The position numbers and the translations under genes are program-made. DNA of 64,000 nt. It comes from Paenibacillus zeirhizosphaerae (GTDB lineage: Bacteria > Bacillota > Bacilli > Paenibacillales > Paenibacillaceae). Positions 9,424-18,616 of the stretch are shown one piece after another; within the stretch, counting starts at the first letter, position 1, and each line of letters opens with the position of its first letter. The notes under the pieces were generated by a model. That model was not told the DNA's origin, did not search any database, and worked only from the letters and a program-made list of their open reading frames with translations. The stretch is taken from NCBI RefSeq assembly GCF_030705605.1, contig NZ_JAPCKK010000001.1, positions 1 through 64,000 on the forward strand, in the 5' to 3' direction.

Positions 9424-9816
9424 TTAGGCTGTTTTACTTAAGTTGATCCCCAGCATTCCTCCAAAGGCACCTAGGATAAAGGCTGCGGATAGATGCAACA
9501 GATCCTGTACGTTCATACGTGAATCCAAGGCCAAAAAGCCGATGACCAGGACGGCTACCCCGTAAACCAAGCCCGTCACTCCCCCCCGGTACCAGCCTTT
9601 TTTCCCCGATCTCTTGCCTGATACAAAACCGCCCGCCAGCATGGAGATGCCATGAATAATGTAGGTGAAAAGGGATAAATCCTGCTCCTGCATGCCGGTG
9701 AGCCAAAGGAGCAGAGATAACACAAGCGCCCCGGCCATCATCCATATAAAAGCATAGAACAGACCGGATAAAAGGGGGCTCGACACTCGATAGGACCAGC
9801 GGCGGATCATATCCAT
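9424..9816 (-). CDS. YrzE-like TIGR04086 family membrane protein
   Basis: A 130-residue membrane protein with four hydrophobic segments (about residues 17-38, 48-66, 77-95, 105-125) and a short basic loop SGKRSGKKGWYRGG in the middle. Size, topology and position next to yajC and a DUF421 gene match YrzE of B. subtilis, a TIGR04086 protein of unknown function. RBS GGAGG lies eight bases before the ATG on the minus strand. It is transcribed toward yajC, with the shared terminator between. Confidence 0.75.
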   Translation of the reverse strand: MDMIRRWSYRVSSPLLSGLFYAFIWMMAGALVLSLLLWLTGMQEQDLSLFTYIIHGISMLAGGFVSGKRSGKKGWYRGGVTGLVYGVAVLVIGFLALDSRMNVQDLLHLSAAFILGAFGGMLGINLSKTA

Positions 9817-10019
9817 TTTACAGACCTCCTCCGAAAAAAATGATATATCCCATTCTATGGCCGGACCGCAGCGGATAGTACAAGCTTAAGCTCCTTTATC
9901 AATTCTTTTTCCATTAATTTAAAAGCTATTTTTTTGTATGCTGCATCAAGTTGAGGGTGAGAATACCAAATACGCATTCTGATCTCCCAAGCCGGGAACA
10001 CAGGAGGATGAGATTTGCT

Positions 10020-10769
10020 ATGCTGAACCATGTAGGAATGCATATCTTTCGGACGGTGCTGATGTACGCAGTGCTGGTTGTAATTATGCGGATTATGGGT
10101 AAACGGGAAATCGGCAAGCTGTCCCTGTTTGATTTGATTATTTCAATCATGATGGCGGAGATCGCCGTCTTTGCGCTGGAGGATATTAAACGCCCCCTTT
10201 ACGATGCGTTCATACCTCTAGCAACGCTGGTGATCCTTCAGATCAGCATAGCTTATATAAGTCTCAAAAACCGCAGCATACGGCTGCTGTTCGACGGAAA
10301 ACCTGCCGTTCTTATTTCTGGAGGGAAGCTGAACCGCGGCATGATGGCAAAGCAGCGATACAATCTGGACGATTTGATGCTGCAGCTCAGGGAGCAAAAT
10401 ATAGCCAGCATATCGGAGGTTGATTATGCGGTTCTGGAGACAAGCGGTAAGCTTACAGTTATTCCGAAAATGGACAAGGCTCAGGAAACGGGTAACCCAC
10501 AGGGTAGCCGACAGGCAGCCGATGAGACGAATGTCCCCCCCATCGGCAGGAAAGAATTGCAGAAATTCAAGTACGAAGGACTGCCGATTCCGTTGATCAT
10601 GGATGGAAAAGTGCAGGATGCGAATCTCGAAAAAATCGACAAAACCAGGTTCTGGCTGAAAAATCAAATTCAGCTTCAGGGGCATAACGATTTCAAGGAT
10701 ATTTTTCTTTGCTCCGTGGACCATAATGGTAAGCTTTATGTCAGTAGTATGGGGGACAAGAAGGAATAG
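10020..10769 (+). CDS. DUF421 (YetF/YrbG-like) membrane protein
   Basis: About 249 residues from the ATG at 10020; GGAGG at 10003-10007 supports this start or the in-frame ATG at 10008, which it almost touches. Three membrane segments fill residues ~8-85, with the family sequence IMRIMGKREIGKLSLFDLII. A cytosolic domain follows (LLFDGKPAVLISGGKLN, then LMLQLREQ and the VDYAVLETSGKLTVI strand region). YetF-type proteins affect spore-protein and stress phenotypes in B. subtilis, but their biochemical role is not settled. Position matches yrbG, beside spoVB. Confidence 0.86.
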   Translation: MLNHVGMHIFRTVLMYAVLVVIMRIMGKREIGKLSLFDLIISIMMAEIAVFALEDIKRPLYDAFIPLATLVILQISIAYISLKNRSIRLLFDGKPAVLISGGKLNRGMMAKQRYNLDDLMLQLREQNIASISEVDYAVLETSGKLTVIPKMDKAQETGNPQGSRQAADETNVPPIGRKELQKFKYEGLPIPLIMDGKVQDANLEKIDKTRFWLKNQIQLQGHNDFKDIFLCSVDHNGKLYVSSMGDKKE

Positions 10770-10790
10770 GCGGCCTTAAAGGTATCCCCT

Positions 10791-12368
10791 TCAGGTTCTA
10801 AACCACCTCCGCACAATTGGAATGCGGTGTAACTGATCCCAGAGGATCATGCCTGTACAACTCATAAACACCAAATACAGGGCTATTCCGATCAGAGACG
10901 AACAGATAAACTGCAGCCAAAGCGTACCACCGAAAGGCAGATGGAGATAAGCATATAACACGGCTCCGCCCATCAAAAGCATCCCTGCGGCTGTTTTGAA
11001 CCAGTCCCCTGCCTTCATTTGATAGCCTAGCAGTCTGCTTACGCTGTATCCATGGAGTAGGGTTACTGCCGTGCTGTTCACACAAATGGCGGCTACGCCG
11101 CCGTAAATGCCGTATTCGGGCCGGGAAGCGAGGGCAATGATCAGGGCGATTTTGATAATAGCGCCGACAGCGGTATTTATGAGCGCCTGGCCGGGACGGT
11201 TCAGAGCCTGCAAGGCAGCTTGCAGCGGGGCCTGAATATAGATGAAGAGCGCAAATGGTGCCATAAGTTTTAGCATTCCTGCGGCCTCCGTGCTGTTGTA
11301 CAGCAGCATGCATACTGGATCAGCAAGCACGTACATCAGTACGGCGAACGGAGCGCCGGCTACAAGAGATAGGCGGAGGGACTGGTTCAGCCTGCTGTGA
11401 ACAACCGCCCAACTTCCGCCTGCTGAAGCCTCCGATAGAGAAGGAACGAGCGAGATAGCAAGTGAAGTGGTCAAGGCGCCGGGAAGGAGCAGCAAAGGAA
11501 TGATCATGCCCTGTAGTGCTCCGTACTGGGCGGTTGCAACCGCGGTTGCAATTCCAGCCGCCGCAAGGCTGCGCATGAGCACGATAGATTCAAGCAGATA
11601 AGAAAATGAACCGACCAGCCTGCTGGCGGTAACTGGTATGGATAAAGAGAGCATGGGTTTAAGTATTTTACCTTTCGCGGAATTGTTCTCTTCCTTCTGT
11701 GGAACACTCCCTATTTCTTTAGGGGGATCATTATGGTGTCTGGCATACTGCCACAGCAGCACGAACATGCCAATCAATTCGCCAACCATAGCTCCGAGCA
11801 TGGCGCCGGCCGCAGCGAAAGCAATTCCCTTGGGCAAAAGAAGATAGGAAAACCAGATGACACAAATGATGCGGATCACGGTTTCGGCTATAGAAGAGGC
11901 AGCGGACGGAATCATGTTTTGTTTTCCTTGAAAATAACCGCGGTATACGGATGATACCGCCACAATGATGATCATAGGCGTCATGCTGACAAAAGTATGA
12001 TATACACGGTTATCCGTAAGAATATGGTTCGTAATCCAAGGGGCGAAGACAAGACAGAGAATCAGAAATATTGTGCCTAGGGTTACCGTAAACTGGAGAG
12101 CCGTGTGAAGGATTTGTCTGGATCGTTCCGGACGACCCTCCGTCTCGGCTTCAGCGACCAGCTTGGCCACAGCTAAAGGAATTCCACCTGTTATCAGTGT
12201 TATAATGACGATGAAAAACGGATATCCTTGCTGGTACAATCCGACACCTTCAGGCCCGATAATTCGGGGAAGCACAATGCGCGGAACGAAGCCAAGCAGC
12301 CGGTTGATGATGCCTGCGGCAAGCAGTATAATGGCTCCTTGAATAAAGGTTTGTTTTCTCAACCGCAA
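10791..12368 (-). CDS. spoVB: SpoVB, MurJ-like lipid flippase of spore cortex synthesis
   Basis: A 525-residue integral membrane protein with about 14 hydrophobic segments, in the MATE/MurJ-like polysaccharide flippase superfamily. Start MRLRKQTFIQGAIILLAAGIINRL and the loop PRIVLPRIIGPEGVGLYQQGYP are typical of SpoVB. In B. subtilis SpoVB is needed for cortex peptidoglycan and is thought to flip lipid II in the mother cell. It faces the DUF421 gene tail to tail (22-base gap) and is divergent from comN. The yrbG-spoVB-comN order agrees with B. subtilis and helps separate SpoVB from paralogues. Confidence 0.88.
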   Translation of the reverse strand: MRLRKQTFIQGAIILLAAGIINRLLGFVPRIVLPRIIGPEGVGLYQQGYPFFIVIITLITGGIPLAVAKLVAEAETEGRPERSRQILHTALQFTVTLGTIFLILCLVFAPWITNHILTDNRVYHTFVSMTPMIIIVAVSSVYRGYFQGKQNMIPSAASSIAETVIRIICVIWFSYLLLPKGIAFAAAGAMLGAMVGELIGMFVLLWQYARHHNDPPKEIGSVPQKEENNSAKGKILKPMLSLSIPVTASRLVGSFSYLLESIVLMRSLAAAGIATAVATAQYGALQGMIIPLLLLPGALTTSLAISLVPSLSEASAGGSWAVVHSRLNQSLRLSLVAGAPFAVLMYVLADPVCMLLYNSTEAAGMLKLMAPFALFIYIQAPLQAALQALNRPGQALINTAVGAIIKIALIIALASRPEYGIYGGVAAICVNSTAVTLLHGYSVSRLLGYQMKAGDWFKTAAGMLLMGGAVLYAYLHLPFGGTLWLQFICSSLIGIALYLVFMSCTGMILWDQLHRIPIVRRWFRT

Positions 12369-12498
12369 CTCCCTCTTCCGTCAGATTTGGGCTGGACCCG
12401 CTTACAGCATGTAGTAAATGGATATGCCCAACCTGTCCCCTTTCATGACAAGCCTCTAAATATCCTGATGGTAAATTAAGAAAGGCAGGCTCGCAGTA

Positions 12499-12527
12499 TT
12501 GACGGGATAGCGGATTACATATATTGT
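12499..12527 (+). promoter_or_regulatory. Putative sigma-A promoter of comN
   Basis: TTGACG at 12499-12504 with TATTGT at 12522-12527 (17-base spacer) or TATATT at 12520-12525 (15-base spacer). About 45 bases before the comN start. Confidence 0.5.
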
Positions 12528-12570
12528 TTGCATGTACGGTTTATATAGCACGGTTCAGGAGGTTGAAGTT

Positions 12571-12828
12571 ATGGGTATGGAAGAACTGGATGAGAACTAT
12601 CTGGAAGAAGCCGTCGAGATGCTTTGCCGCAGCAAAGCCGAGGAGCTCAGGATGGTAGGTTATGAGCATGTGACCAGTAAGGATGTCTGGGACTGTGTTA
12701 GCGAAAAGTACGAGAAAGAAGGAATACCCCCGCTGCATAAGCTTGTAAACGACATTCTTTCTCTCAAAGCGACCAATTTCATGAACTATTTAACGATGTC
12801 CGCACTCCGGGGATCCACTTTCGAATAG
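12571..12828 (+). CDS. comN: ComN-type post-transcriptional regulator
   Basis: An 85-residue cytosolic protein. ATG at 12571 is chosen over an upstream in-frame ATG at 12532 because AGGAGG at 12557-12562 is spaced eight bases from it. The segment VTSKDVWDCVSEKYEKEG and the following LHKLVNDILSLKATNFMNYLT match the ComN (YrzD) family. In B. subtilis ComN controls comE mRNA localisation or stability and binds DivIVA. It lies between spoVB and secD as in B. subtilis. A terminator overlaps its stop codon region. Confidence 0.82.
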   Translation: MGMEELDENYLEEAVEMLCRSKAEELRMVGYEHVTSKDVWDCVSEKYEKEGIPPLHKLVNDILSLKATNFMNYLTMSALRGSTFE

Positions 12829-12845
12829 AAAGAGGATCTTTTTTT
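12812..12845 (+). terminator. Terminator overlapping the end of comN
   Basis: Arms GATCCACTTTC and GAAAGAGGATC (one mismatch) around a five-base loop, followed by seven T. The left arm lies inside the last codons of comN. Confidence 0.85.
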
Positions 12846-12851
12846 GCCAAA

Positions 12852-12879
12852 TTGACTGCATTTGCTGAGGTGCTATAAT
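12852..12879 (+). promoter_or_regulatory. Sigma-A promoter of secD-secF
   Basis: TTGACT at 12852-12857 and a perfect TATAAT at 12874-12879, 16 bases apart, with TGC before the -10 forming an extended -10 element. It starts right behind the comN terminator and ~40 bases before secD. Confidence 0.8.
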
Positions 12880-12916
12880 AGGAATATTGAGAATTGAAAG
12901 GGGATCATGGGACGGC

Positions 12917-14167
12917 ATGAAGAGAGTGGTAAGTTTCATCCTGGTCGTGCTCGTAACCGCTGGGGTTATGATCGGGACAAGCCCGGGCTTATTGAACAGT
13001 TTAAAATTAGGCCTCGACTTAAAGGGAGGCTTTGAAGTTCTATATGAAGCTCAGCCCATGCAGGCAGGACAAGCAGTAACCGGCGAGTCGCTTTTGCAAA
13101 CTGCACAAAGTCTTGAGGCGCGAATCAATGCGATGGGGACGAGCGAGCCTGAAGTGACCACAGAGGGCACTAATCGTATCCGTGTACGGATCGCTGGTGT
13201 CACGAATGAAGCGGAAATGCGCGCAATGCTGAAGAAGCCGGCTGAATTGACTTTCCGCAGTGCGGCTGAAGGCGATCCTGCAGGGATCTACAGCAAAGTT
13301 GAATTGCGTGGCGAGGATTTTGTAGAAAATGGCGCAACGGTTGTTTCAAATCAGCTAAATCAGCCTGAAATCAGCATCAAAGTGAAGGATAGCGCAAAAT
13401 TTGCCGAAATTACTAAGCGGTTGATCGGTAAAGAACTTGCGATTTTTCTGGATGAGGTACCACTTTCGGCTCCGACCGTTCAACAGCAACTGACAGACGG
13501 CACTGCGTCAATCACCGGGAGTTATACCCGTGAAGAAGCGAACAAGATCGCTGATACGATCAACCTGGGTGCTCTGCCGCTCAGCCTTACAGAAAAATAT
13601 TCGCAGAGTGTGGGCGCGACATTGGGCCAACTGTCTTTGCAGCAGACCGTACGTGCGGGTCTGATCGCATCTGTCATTATTTTGCTGTTTATGATTGCGA
13701 TGTACCGTGTACCGGGTCTGATTGCCAGCTTCTGTCTGATCCTGCACACCTGGTTGGTGCTTGCCATCTTCTATCTGGGGGATTTTGTGCTGACATTGCC
13801 GGGCATTGCGGCCTTTGTGCTCGGGATTGGTATGGCGGTAGATGCGAACATCATAACTTATGAACGGATCAAAGAGGAAATTTTGAGCGGCAAGTCCATC
13901 CGTTCTTCCATGAAAGCAGGGGGCAAGAACTCCTTCCGTACTGTTATGGATGCAAATATTACAACGATCATCGCGGGTCTCGTCATGTTTGCGCTCGGTA
14001 CAGGCTCAGTCAGAGGTTTCGCGCTGGTACTGATTGTGGACATTGTCGTAAGTATTCTCACCAATGTGTTCTTCTCACGCTTCCTGCTTAATCTCCTGAT
14101 AAAGGCGGATGTGATTAAGAAGCCGAAGTATTTCGGTGTAAAGGAGAGTGAGATTCGTGCGCTTTAA
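12917..14167 (+). CDS. secD: SecD, protein translocase accessory subunit
   Basis: A 416-residue membrane protein that with SecF uses the proton gradient to pull exported proteins through SecYEG. ATG at 12917 is likely (AAGGGG at 12898-12903). TM1 is near residues 3-22; the D1 motif LKLGLDLKGGFEVLYE follows at about 30-45; the periplasmic P1 domain runs to ~225; five more membrane segments end the protein, including GIAAFVLGIGMAVDANIITYERIKEE with the conserved Asp of the proton path. secF starts inside its last codons. B. subtilis has one fused SecDF; here the genes are separate but overlapping. Confidence 0.95.
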   Translation: MKRVVSFILVVLVTAGVMIGTSPGLLNSLKLGLDLKGGFEVLYEAQPMQAGQAVTGESLLQTAQSLEARINAMGTSEPEVTTEGTNRIRVRIAGVTNEAEMRAMLKKPAELTFRSAAEGDPAGIYSKVELRGEDFVENGATVVSNQLNQPEISIKVKDSAKFAEITKRLIGKELAIFLDEVPLSAPTVQQQLTDGTASITGSYTREEANKIADTINLGALPLSLTEKYSQSVGATLGQLSLQQTVRAGLIASVIILLFMIAMYRVPGLIASFCLILHTWLVLAIFYLGDFVLTLPGIAAFVLGIGMAVDANIITYERIKEEILSGKSIRSSMKAGGKNSFRTVMDANITTIIAGLVMFALGTGSVRGFALVLIVDIVVSILTNVFFSRFLLNLLIKADVIKKPKYFGVKESEIRAL

Positions 14168-15068
14168 TTGGAATTGGGATTACATGAAAGCCAGCAAGTA
14201 TTTTTACGGATTCTCGATTGCGCTGGCTATCGTTGGTATGATATGCGTGTCCATCTTCGGCCTTAACTACGGCGTTGATTTCCGTTCCGGATCGAATGTG
14301 GACGTAAATCTGACCAAGCAGGTAAGTCAGGCTCAGATTCAATCCTTGCTGGATTCACAAGGAATTGGTGAAGATGTCGATTACACCCCGGGGAATGAAC
14401 GCTTCGGGATCCGTTTCTCCGAGGTGCTTACCGATCAACAGGTGAATCAGTTAAAGACTGCCTTTAACTCGAAGCTGGATCAAGGCGCTTCCTTTGAGGT
14501 CAATACCGTAGATACGGAAATGGCCAAGGAATTGGAGCGCAACGCTATATACGCGGTGCTTATTGCCTGTGTGGCGATCGCGATCTTCGTATCTATCCGT
14601 TTCGAATGGCGCTTTGCTATTGCGGCGATTGTATCACTGCTGCATGACGCGATTCTGGTCATCGCCATCTTTGCCATTTTCCGGCTGGAGATTGACCTGA
14701 CCTTTATTACCGCGATCTTGACCATCGTTGGTTTCTCTATTAACGATACGATTGTTATTTTTGACCGTATCCGTGAAAATCTGCGCTTTGCCAAGAAAAA
14801 ATCCAAGGCAGACCTGGCGGCTATTGTCAACCAAAGTATCGCCCAAACGATGACACGGTCACTGGCCACCGTCTTTACTGTTTTTATTGCATCGGTGTGT
14901 CTGCTGATTTTCGGCGGTGCTTCCATCCGGATGTTCTCGCTTTCTATGGTTATTGGTTTGCTGTTCGGGGCCTACTCCTCCATCTTTATCGCTGCACCGT
15001 TGTGGCTTGGCTTGAAATCCAAGCAGAAGCCGCCTGCGGCAAAAGCAGCAAAGCCAGTCAATCCATAA
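14157..15068 (+). CDS. secF: SecF, protein translocase accessory subunit
   Basis: Partner of SecD, 303 residues, six membrane segments. The GTG at 14157 gives MRFNWNWDYMKASKYFYGFS and is nine bases behind AAGGAGA (14141-14147), so it is preferred over the in-frame GTG at 14148. Its signature GLNYGVDFRSGSNVDV sits near residue 38, and ILTIVGFSINDTIVIFDRIRENLR near 190 carries the conserved Asp in TM4. The 11-base overlap with secD implies translational coupling. The C-terminal tail is lysine/alanine rich. Confidence 0.95.
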   Translation: MRFNWNWDYMKASKYFYGFSIALAIVGMICVSIFGLNYGVDFRSGSNVDVNLTKQVSQAQIQSLLDSQGIGEDVDYTPGNERFGIRFSEVLTDQQVNQLKTAFNSKLDQGASFEVNTVDTEMAKELERNAIYAVLIACVAIAIFVSIRFEWRFAIAAIVSLLHDAILVIAIFAIFRLEIDLTFITAILTIVGFSINDTIVIFDRIRENLRFAKKKSKADLAAIVNQSIAQTMTRSLATVFTVFIASVCLLIFGGASIRMFSLSMVIGLLFGAYSSIFIAAPLWLGLKSKQKPPAAKAAKPVNP

Positions 15069-15169
15069 ATGTAACTGAGCATAGGAAGCCGCGTCTGACA
15101 GGGCGCGGTTTTCTAGTTAATATCCGTCCATTTGTCTAAGGTAGAGCACAGGAATGAGGGGGAGCTGTT

Positions 15170-16123
15170 GTGAAAAGCGAACGTAGCCGGTCATCGGAGA
15201 CGGCGGCGTGGACAGGGATCGCCGGTGACCTGATATTAGCCCTGTTAAAAGGCTCCGCAGGATACATTTTCAACAGTAAGGCTTTGATGGGGGATGGGCT
15301 GTATGCGGCTTCGGATGCCGCCACAAGTCTGGCTCGAGTCCTAACTACCGGCAAACTTAAAGAGCGCGGACAAGACCGTCTCCATTACGGTAATCCAAAG
15401 GTGCGGCAAGCTGTTCCTATATTGTTTTCCGTCCTGTTATTGATGACGGGTCTGGAGCTGGCAAGCGCGGCTATCCGGTCTCTGGGTGCGGATGAGCCTT
15501 CTGTGCCGGGGATGTATGCGCTGGTTACCGCATTTGCCGGTTTGGCATTGAAGGAAGCCTTTTTTCAGTTTCAATATCGGTTCGCCAAAAAAAAAGGTGA
15601 AGCGGAAATCAATGCACACATTAATGGACATCGTTTCTCTTTATATTCTTCTTTAGCCGCACTTCTTGGGATGATCGGAGCCATGGCTGGTCAGGCTTTC
15701 GGTGTGGAGTTTTTGCTCTATCTGGATCCAGTTGCAAGCCTGCTGATTGCCTGTCTGGTGTTACGCAAGGGTTATGTGTTGATTGTTCAACCCGTTTACG
15801 GTTCCCTTGGCGAGGAACTCCGGGAAGAGGATGTCCGCCAATATAAGGAGACGATCCAGAGAGTACGTGGTATTGTTACCATTGAAAGCCTGAAGGCATT
15901 GGAGCTTGGCGATACGGTAGCCATTGATGCTGTGATTAGCGTAAGTCCGCGCATCACAGTGCAGGAGGCACAGGAGATTGCGGACCGTGCCAAGACGCTG
16001 CTGATGACCCGTTTCGCCAGGGTAACGGATGTTAAAATACAGTTTAGCCCATATCAGTCGGTCTATCCGTACAAGACGAATCATGAACTGCCGGAGAATG
16101 ATGTTTCACCACTGATCCAGTGA
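15170..16123 (+). CDS. Cation diffusion facilitator (CDF) family metal transporter
   Basis: 317 residues from the GTG at 15170 (GAGGGGGA upstream). Membrane segments fill residues ~12-200 with the family layout: ALLKGSAGYIFNSKALMGDGLYAASD near 22-47 (TM1-TM2), and HRFSLYSSLAALLGMIGAM (TM5 region). The cytosolic C-terminal domain after ~210 includes VRGIVTIESLKALELGDTVAIDAVISV, typical of CDF dimerisation domains. CDF proteins export Zn, Co, Fe or Mn in exchange for protons; the metal cannot be assigned. Several metal-binding Asp/His residues of canonical TM2/TM5 seem only partly retained (HSxxD is replaced by DGLYAASDA), which may alter metal choice. It lies between secF and recJ, 36 bases before recJ. 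Confidence 0.85.
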   Translation: MKSERSRSSETAAWTGIAGDLILALLKGSAGYIFNSKALMGDGLYAASDAATSLARVLTTGKLKERGQDRLHYGNPKVRQAVPILFSVLLLMTGLELASAAIRSLGADEPSVPGMYALVTAFAGLALKEAFFQFQYRFAKKKGEAEINAHINGHRFSLYSSLAALLGMIGAMAGQAFGVEFLLYLDPVASLLIACLVLRKGYVLIVQPVYGSLGEELREEDVRQYKETIQRVRGIVTIESLKALELGDTVAIDAVISVSPRITVQEAQEIADRAKTLLMTRFARVTDVKIQFSPYQSVYPYKTNHELPENDVSPLIQ

Positions 16124-16159
16124 GTGAGAAGGCCGGCACGGAAAGTAAGGTGAAATCCA

Positions 16160-18559
16160 TTGCTTCAATCGCAGTACCGCTGGAGAATCGCGGAGCCTGA
16201 TCGTTATGTAAGTGATGAACTGGCCCGTGAGCTGCAAGTTTCTCCTCTGCTGGCTTCACTGCTGGCCAATCGGGGAGTAGACACGCCTGAATTAGCAAGA
16301 AGCTTTTTACACGGCCGTGATGAATCGCTGCATGACCCGTTTTTGCTGTTGGGTATGGAGAAGGCGATCCCACGTATACGGGAGGCTCTTGAGCGTAAAG
16401 AGCATATACTGATCTACGGGGATTATGATGCGGACGGGGTGTCTAGTACAGCGCTTATGATTCATTTAATGAAACGTTTAGGAGCTTCATATGACATTTA
16501 TATCCCTCATCGATCCAATGAAGGGTACGGTCTCCATAATCATGCTCTGGATTGGGCTCATCAGCAGGGAGTAAGTCTTGCCATTACGGTGGATACCGGA
16601 ATCAGCGCGGTGGAGCAAATTGCATATGCCTCGGCACTCGGTATGGATGTGATTGTGACCGACCACCATGAGCCGCCGGCCGTGCTGCCGGAGGCTTATG
16701 CATTGATCAATCCGAAGCTTCCCGGATGTCCGTATCCGTTTAAAGGACTTGCCGGGGTTGGCGTAGCGCTGAAGCTGGCCCAAGCAATACTGGGAGAGGT
16801 TCCAGCAGAATGGTTCGAGATCGCGGCGATTGGAACGGTTGCTGATCTCATGCCGTTGCATGATGAAAACCGAACCATTGTCCGGCGCGGCATCGAGTCG
16901 ATGAGAGCTTCTGCTTTTCCAGGGATCGAATCGCTGCTGCAAATAAGCGGGGTCGATATGGCCGCAGTCAGCTCCGTTAATATAGCGTTTGCGCTTGCCC
17001 CGCGCATTAATGCGAGCGGACGCCTGGATCATGCTGGACGGGCAGTGGCGCTTCTGACGACCGAAGATGCCGAGGAAGCGGACAAGCTTGCCCATGAGCT
17101 TGATCTACTGAATAAGGAACGCCAGCAGGTGGTCAACGATATCGTGCATCAGGCTGTTGATATGCTGGAAGCCAAAATGAACGGCTCCGGGCTGCCACCA
17201 GTGATTGTGCTGGCGGGGGAAGGATGGAACGTGGGTGTTGTCGGTATTGTGGCATCCAAGCTGCTCGAACGTTACTACCGGCCAACGATTATTTTAGATA
17301 TGGACCCGGAGACCGGGAACTGTAAAGGCTCCGCCCGCTCGATTCCCGGCCTTGATATTTATGAGGCCCTGACCGATTGCAAAGAGCTGATGCACCACTT
17401 CGGCGGTCATCCTTCAGCCGCAGGAATGAGTCTTCATCGTGATGAGCTGGAGCTGTTTGAGCAGAGCCTCCATCGCTTCGCGACTGCTCGTTTGTTGCCT
17501 GAGCATTTCGTTCCGGTTGCCGAGGCGGATGCGGAGTGCAGATTAGGCGAGCTTAACGTAAGCGTGGCAGAGCAGCTTGAGCTGATGCAGCCGTTTGGTA
17601 TGGCCAATCCGTCCCCACGCTTGGTGCTGCGTAAATTGCAGCTTCGTGAGGCCAGGAAAATGGGCAAGGAGAAAAATCACTTGAAGCTTGTTCTGGAGCA
17701 GGATGGCTCTACGCTGGATGTGGTCGCCTTCGGGCGCGGTGAGCTTGCTGATTTTCTGCAGCCTGGTTCCCTTGTGGATGTGCTTGGAGAGTTGTCCATC
17801 AACGAGTGGAACGGCAAGCGTTCACTGCAGCTCATGCTGCAGGATATCCAGATCACGGCTTCACAGGTATTTGATTTCCGTGGAGAAGCGAACCCGGTCG
17901 CCCTAATTGAACGTTATATACGCATCTTCCATCAGGCTAGTGCTGATCAGGCACCTGTGGCTGCGCTTGTTCATTCCACTTCGCCTTTTCGGAAGGCAGG
18001 TTCATTGAATGATGGCCGGATTTGGGTATATGATAAGACTGGCGGCATTTTACCGGAGAACGACTCAGCGGGTCTGATGCTTAAAGACACCGTACGCACT
18101 GTATTTCTGCTTGACCCTCCGGAGACTAAGGAACAATTCAATGCTCTGTGGATGACATTTCGCAGGGTGGAGAATATTGTTGTCATGCATTCGATAAATG
18201 GCTATCAGGGCCGTCTGGAAGCCCCGGACCGAGAGCAGTTTAAGCGCATTTATGTGCTGCTGAAGAAGATGGGACCAGGCCCGCTTGATGAAAAAACGAT
18301 GCTTCCGGCATTAAGCCGGCAATGCTCGATTTCCATGAGAATGATGTCCAAAGTGCTGGAAGTGTTCGAAGAGCTCGGTTTTGTACATAGAGCGGGTGGG
18401 GAATTAAGCTTTGTCCCCAATCCGCCTAAAAAAGAGCTGACCGCTTCCCATCGATTTCATGAGCTAAACGAAACCGCCGAAATGGAGCGTTATCTGCTGG
18501 ATGCAGAAACGTCCCAACTGGCCAGTTGGATGATGTCCAGGCTGAAAGGGGCTTCCTGA
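16160..18559 (+). CDS. recJ: RecJ, single-stranded-DNA-specific exonuclease
   Basis: A 799-residue 5'-3' ssDNA exonuclease of the DHH family used in RecFOR recombination and mismatch repair. TTG start at 16160 with AAGGTGA upstream. Visible motifs: ILIYGDYDADGVSSTALM near residue 90 (motif I), VTDHHEPP near 170 (motif III), ARINASGRLDHA near 290 and GGHPSAAGMS near 420 (DHHA1). An OB domain follows (~460-570), and a C-terminal extension of about 230 residues as in Bacillota RecJ. In this neighbourhood recJ-apt-relA is conserved in B. subtilis. Confidence 0.95.
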   Translation: MLQSQYRWRIAEPDRYVSDELARELQVSPLLASLLANRGVDTPELARSFLHGRDESLHDPFLLLGMEKAIPRIREALERKEHILIYGDYDADGVSSTALMIHLMKRLGASYDIYIPHRSNEGYGLHNHALDWAHQQGVSLAITVDTGISAVEQIAYASALGMDVIVTDHHEPPAVLPEAYALINPKLPGCPYPFKGLAGVGVALKLAQAILGEVPAEWFEIAAIGTVADLMPLHDENRTIVRRGIESMRASAFPGIESLLQISGVDMAAVSSVNIAFALAPRINASGRLDHAGRAVALLTTEDAEEADKLAHELDLLNKERQQVVNDIVHQAVDMLEAKMNGSGLPPVIVLAGEGWNVGVVGIVASKLLERYYRPTIILDMDPETGNCKGSARSIPGLDIYEALTDCKELMHHFGGHPSAAGMSLHRDELELFEQSLHRFATARLLPEHFVPVAEADAECRLGELNVSVAEQLELMQPFGMANPSPRLVLRKLQLREARKMGKEKNHLKLVLEQDGSTLDVVAFGRGELADFLQPGSLVDVLGELSINEWNGKRSLQLMLQDIQITASQVFDFRGEANPVALIERYIRIFHQASADQAPVAALVHSTSPFRKAGSLNDGRIWVYDKTGGILPENDSAGLMLKDTVRTVFLLDPPETKEQFNALWMTFRRVENIVVMHSINGYQGRLEAPDREQFKRIYVLLKKMGPGPLDEKTMLPALSRQCSISMRMMSKVLEVFEELGFVHRAGGELSFVPNPPKKELTASHRFHELNETAEMERYLLDAETSQLASWMMSRLKGAS

Positions 18560-18616
18560 GCAGAACCGATTCAGTTCATTTCATAAAGATTTTTATTTCA
18601 GGTAGGAGGATTTATT

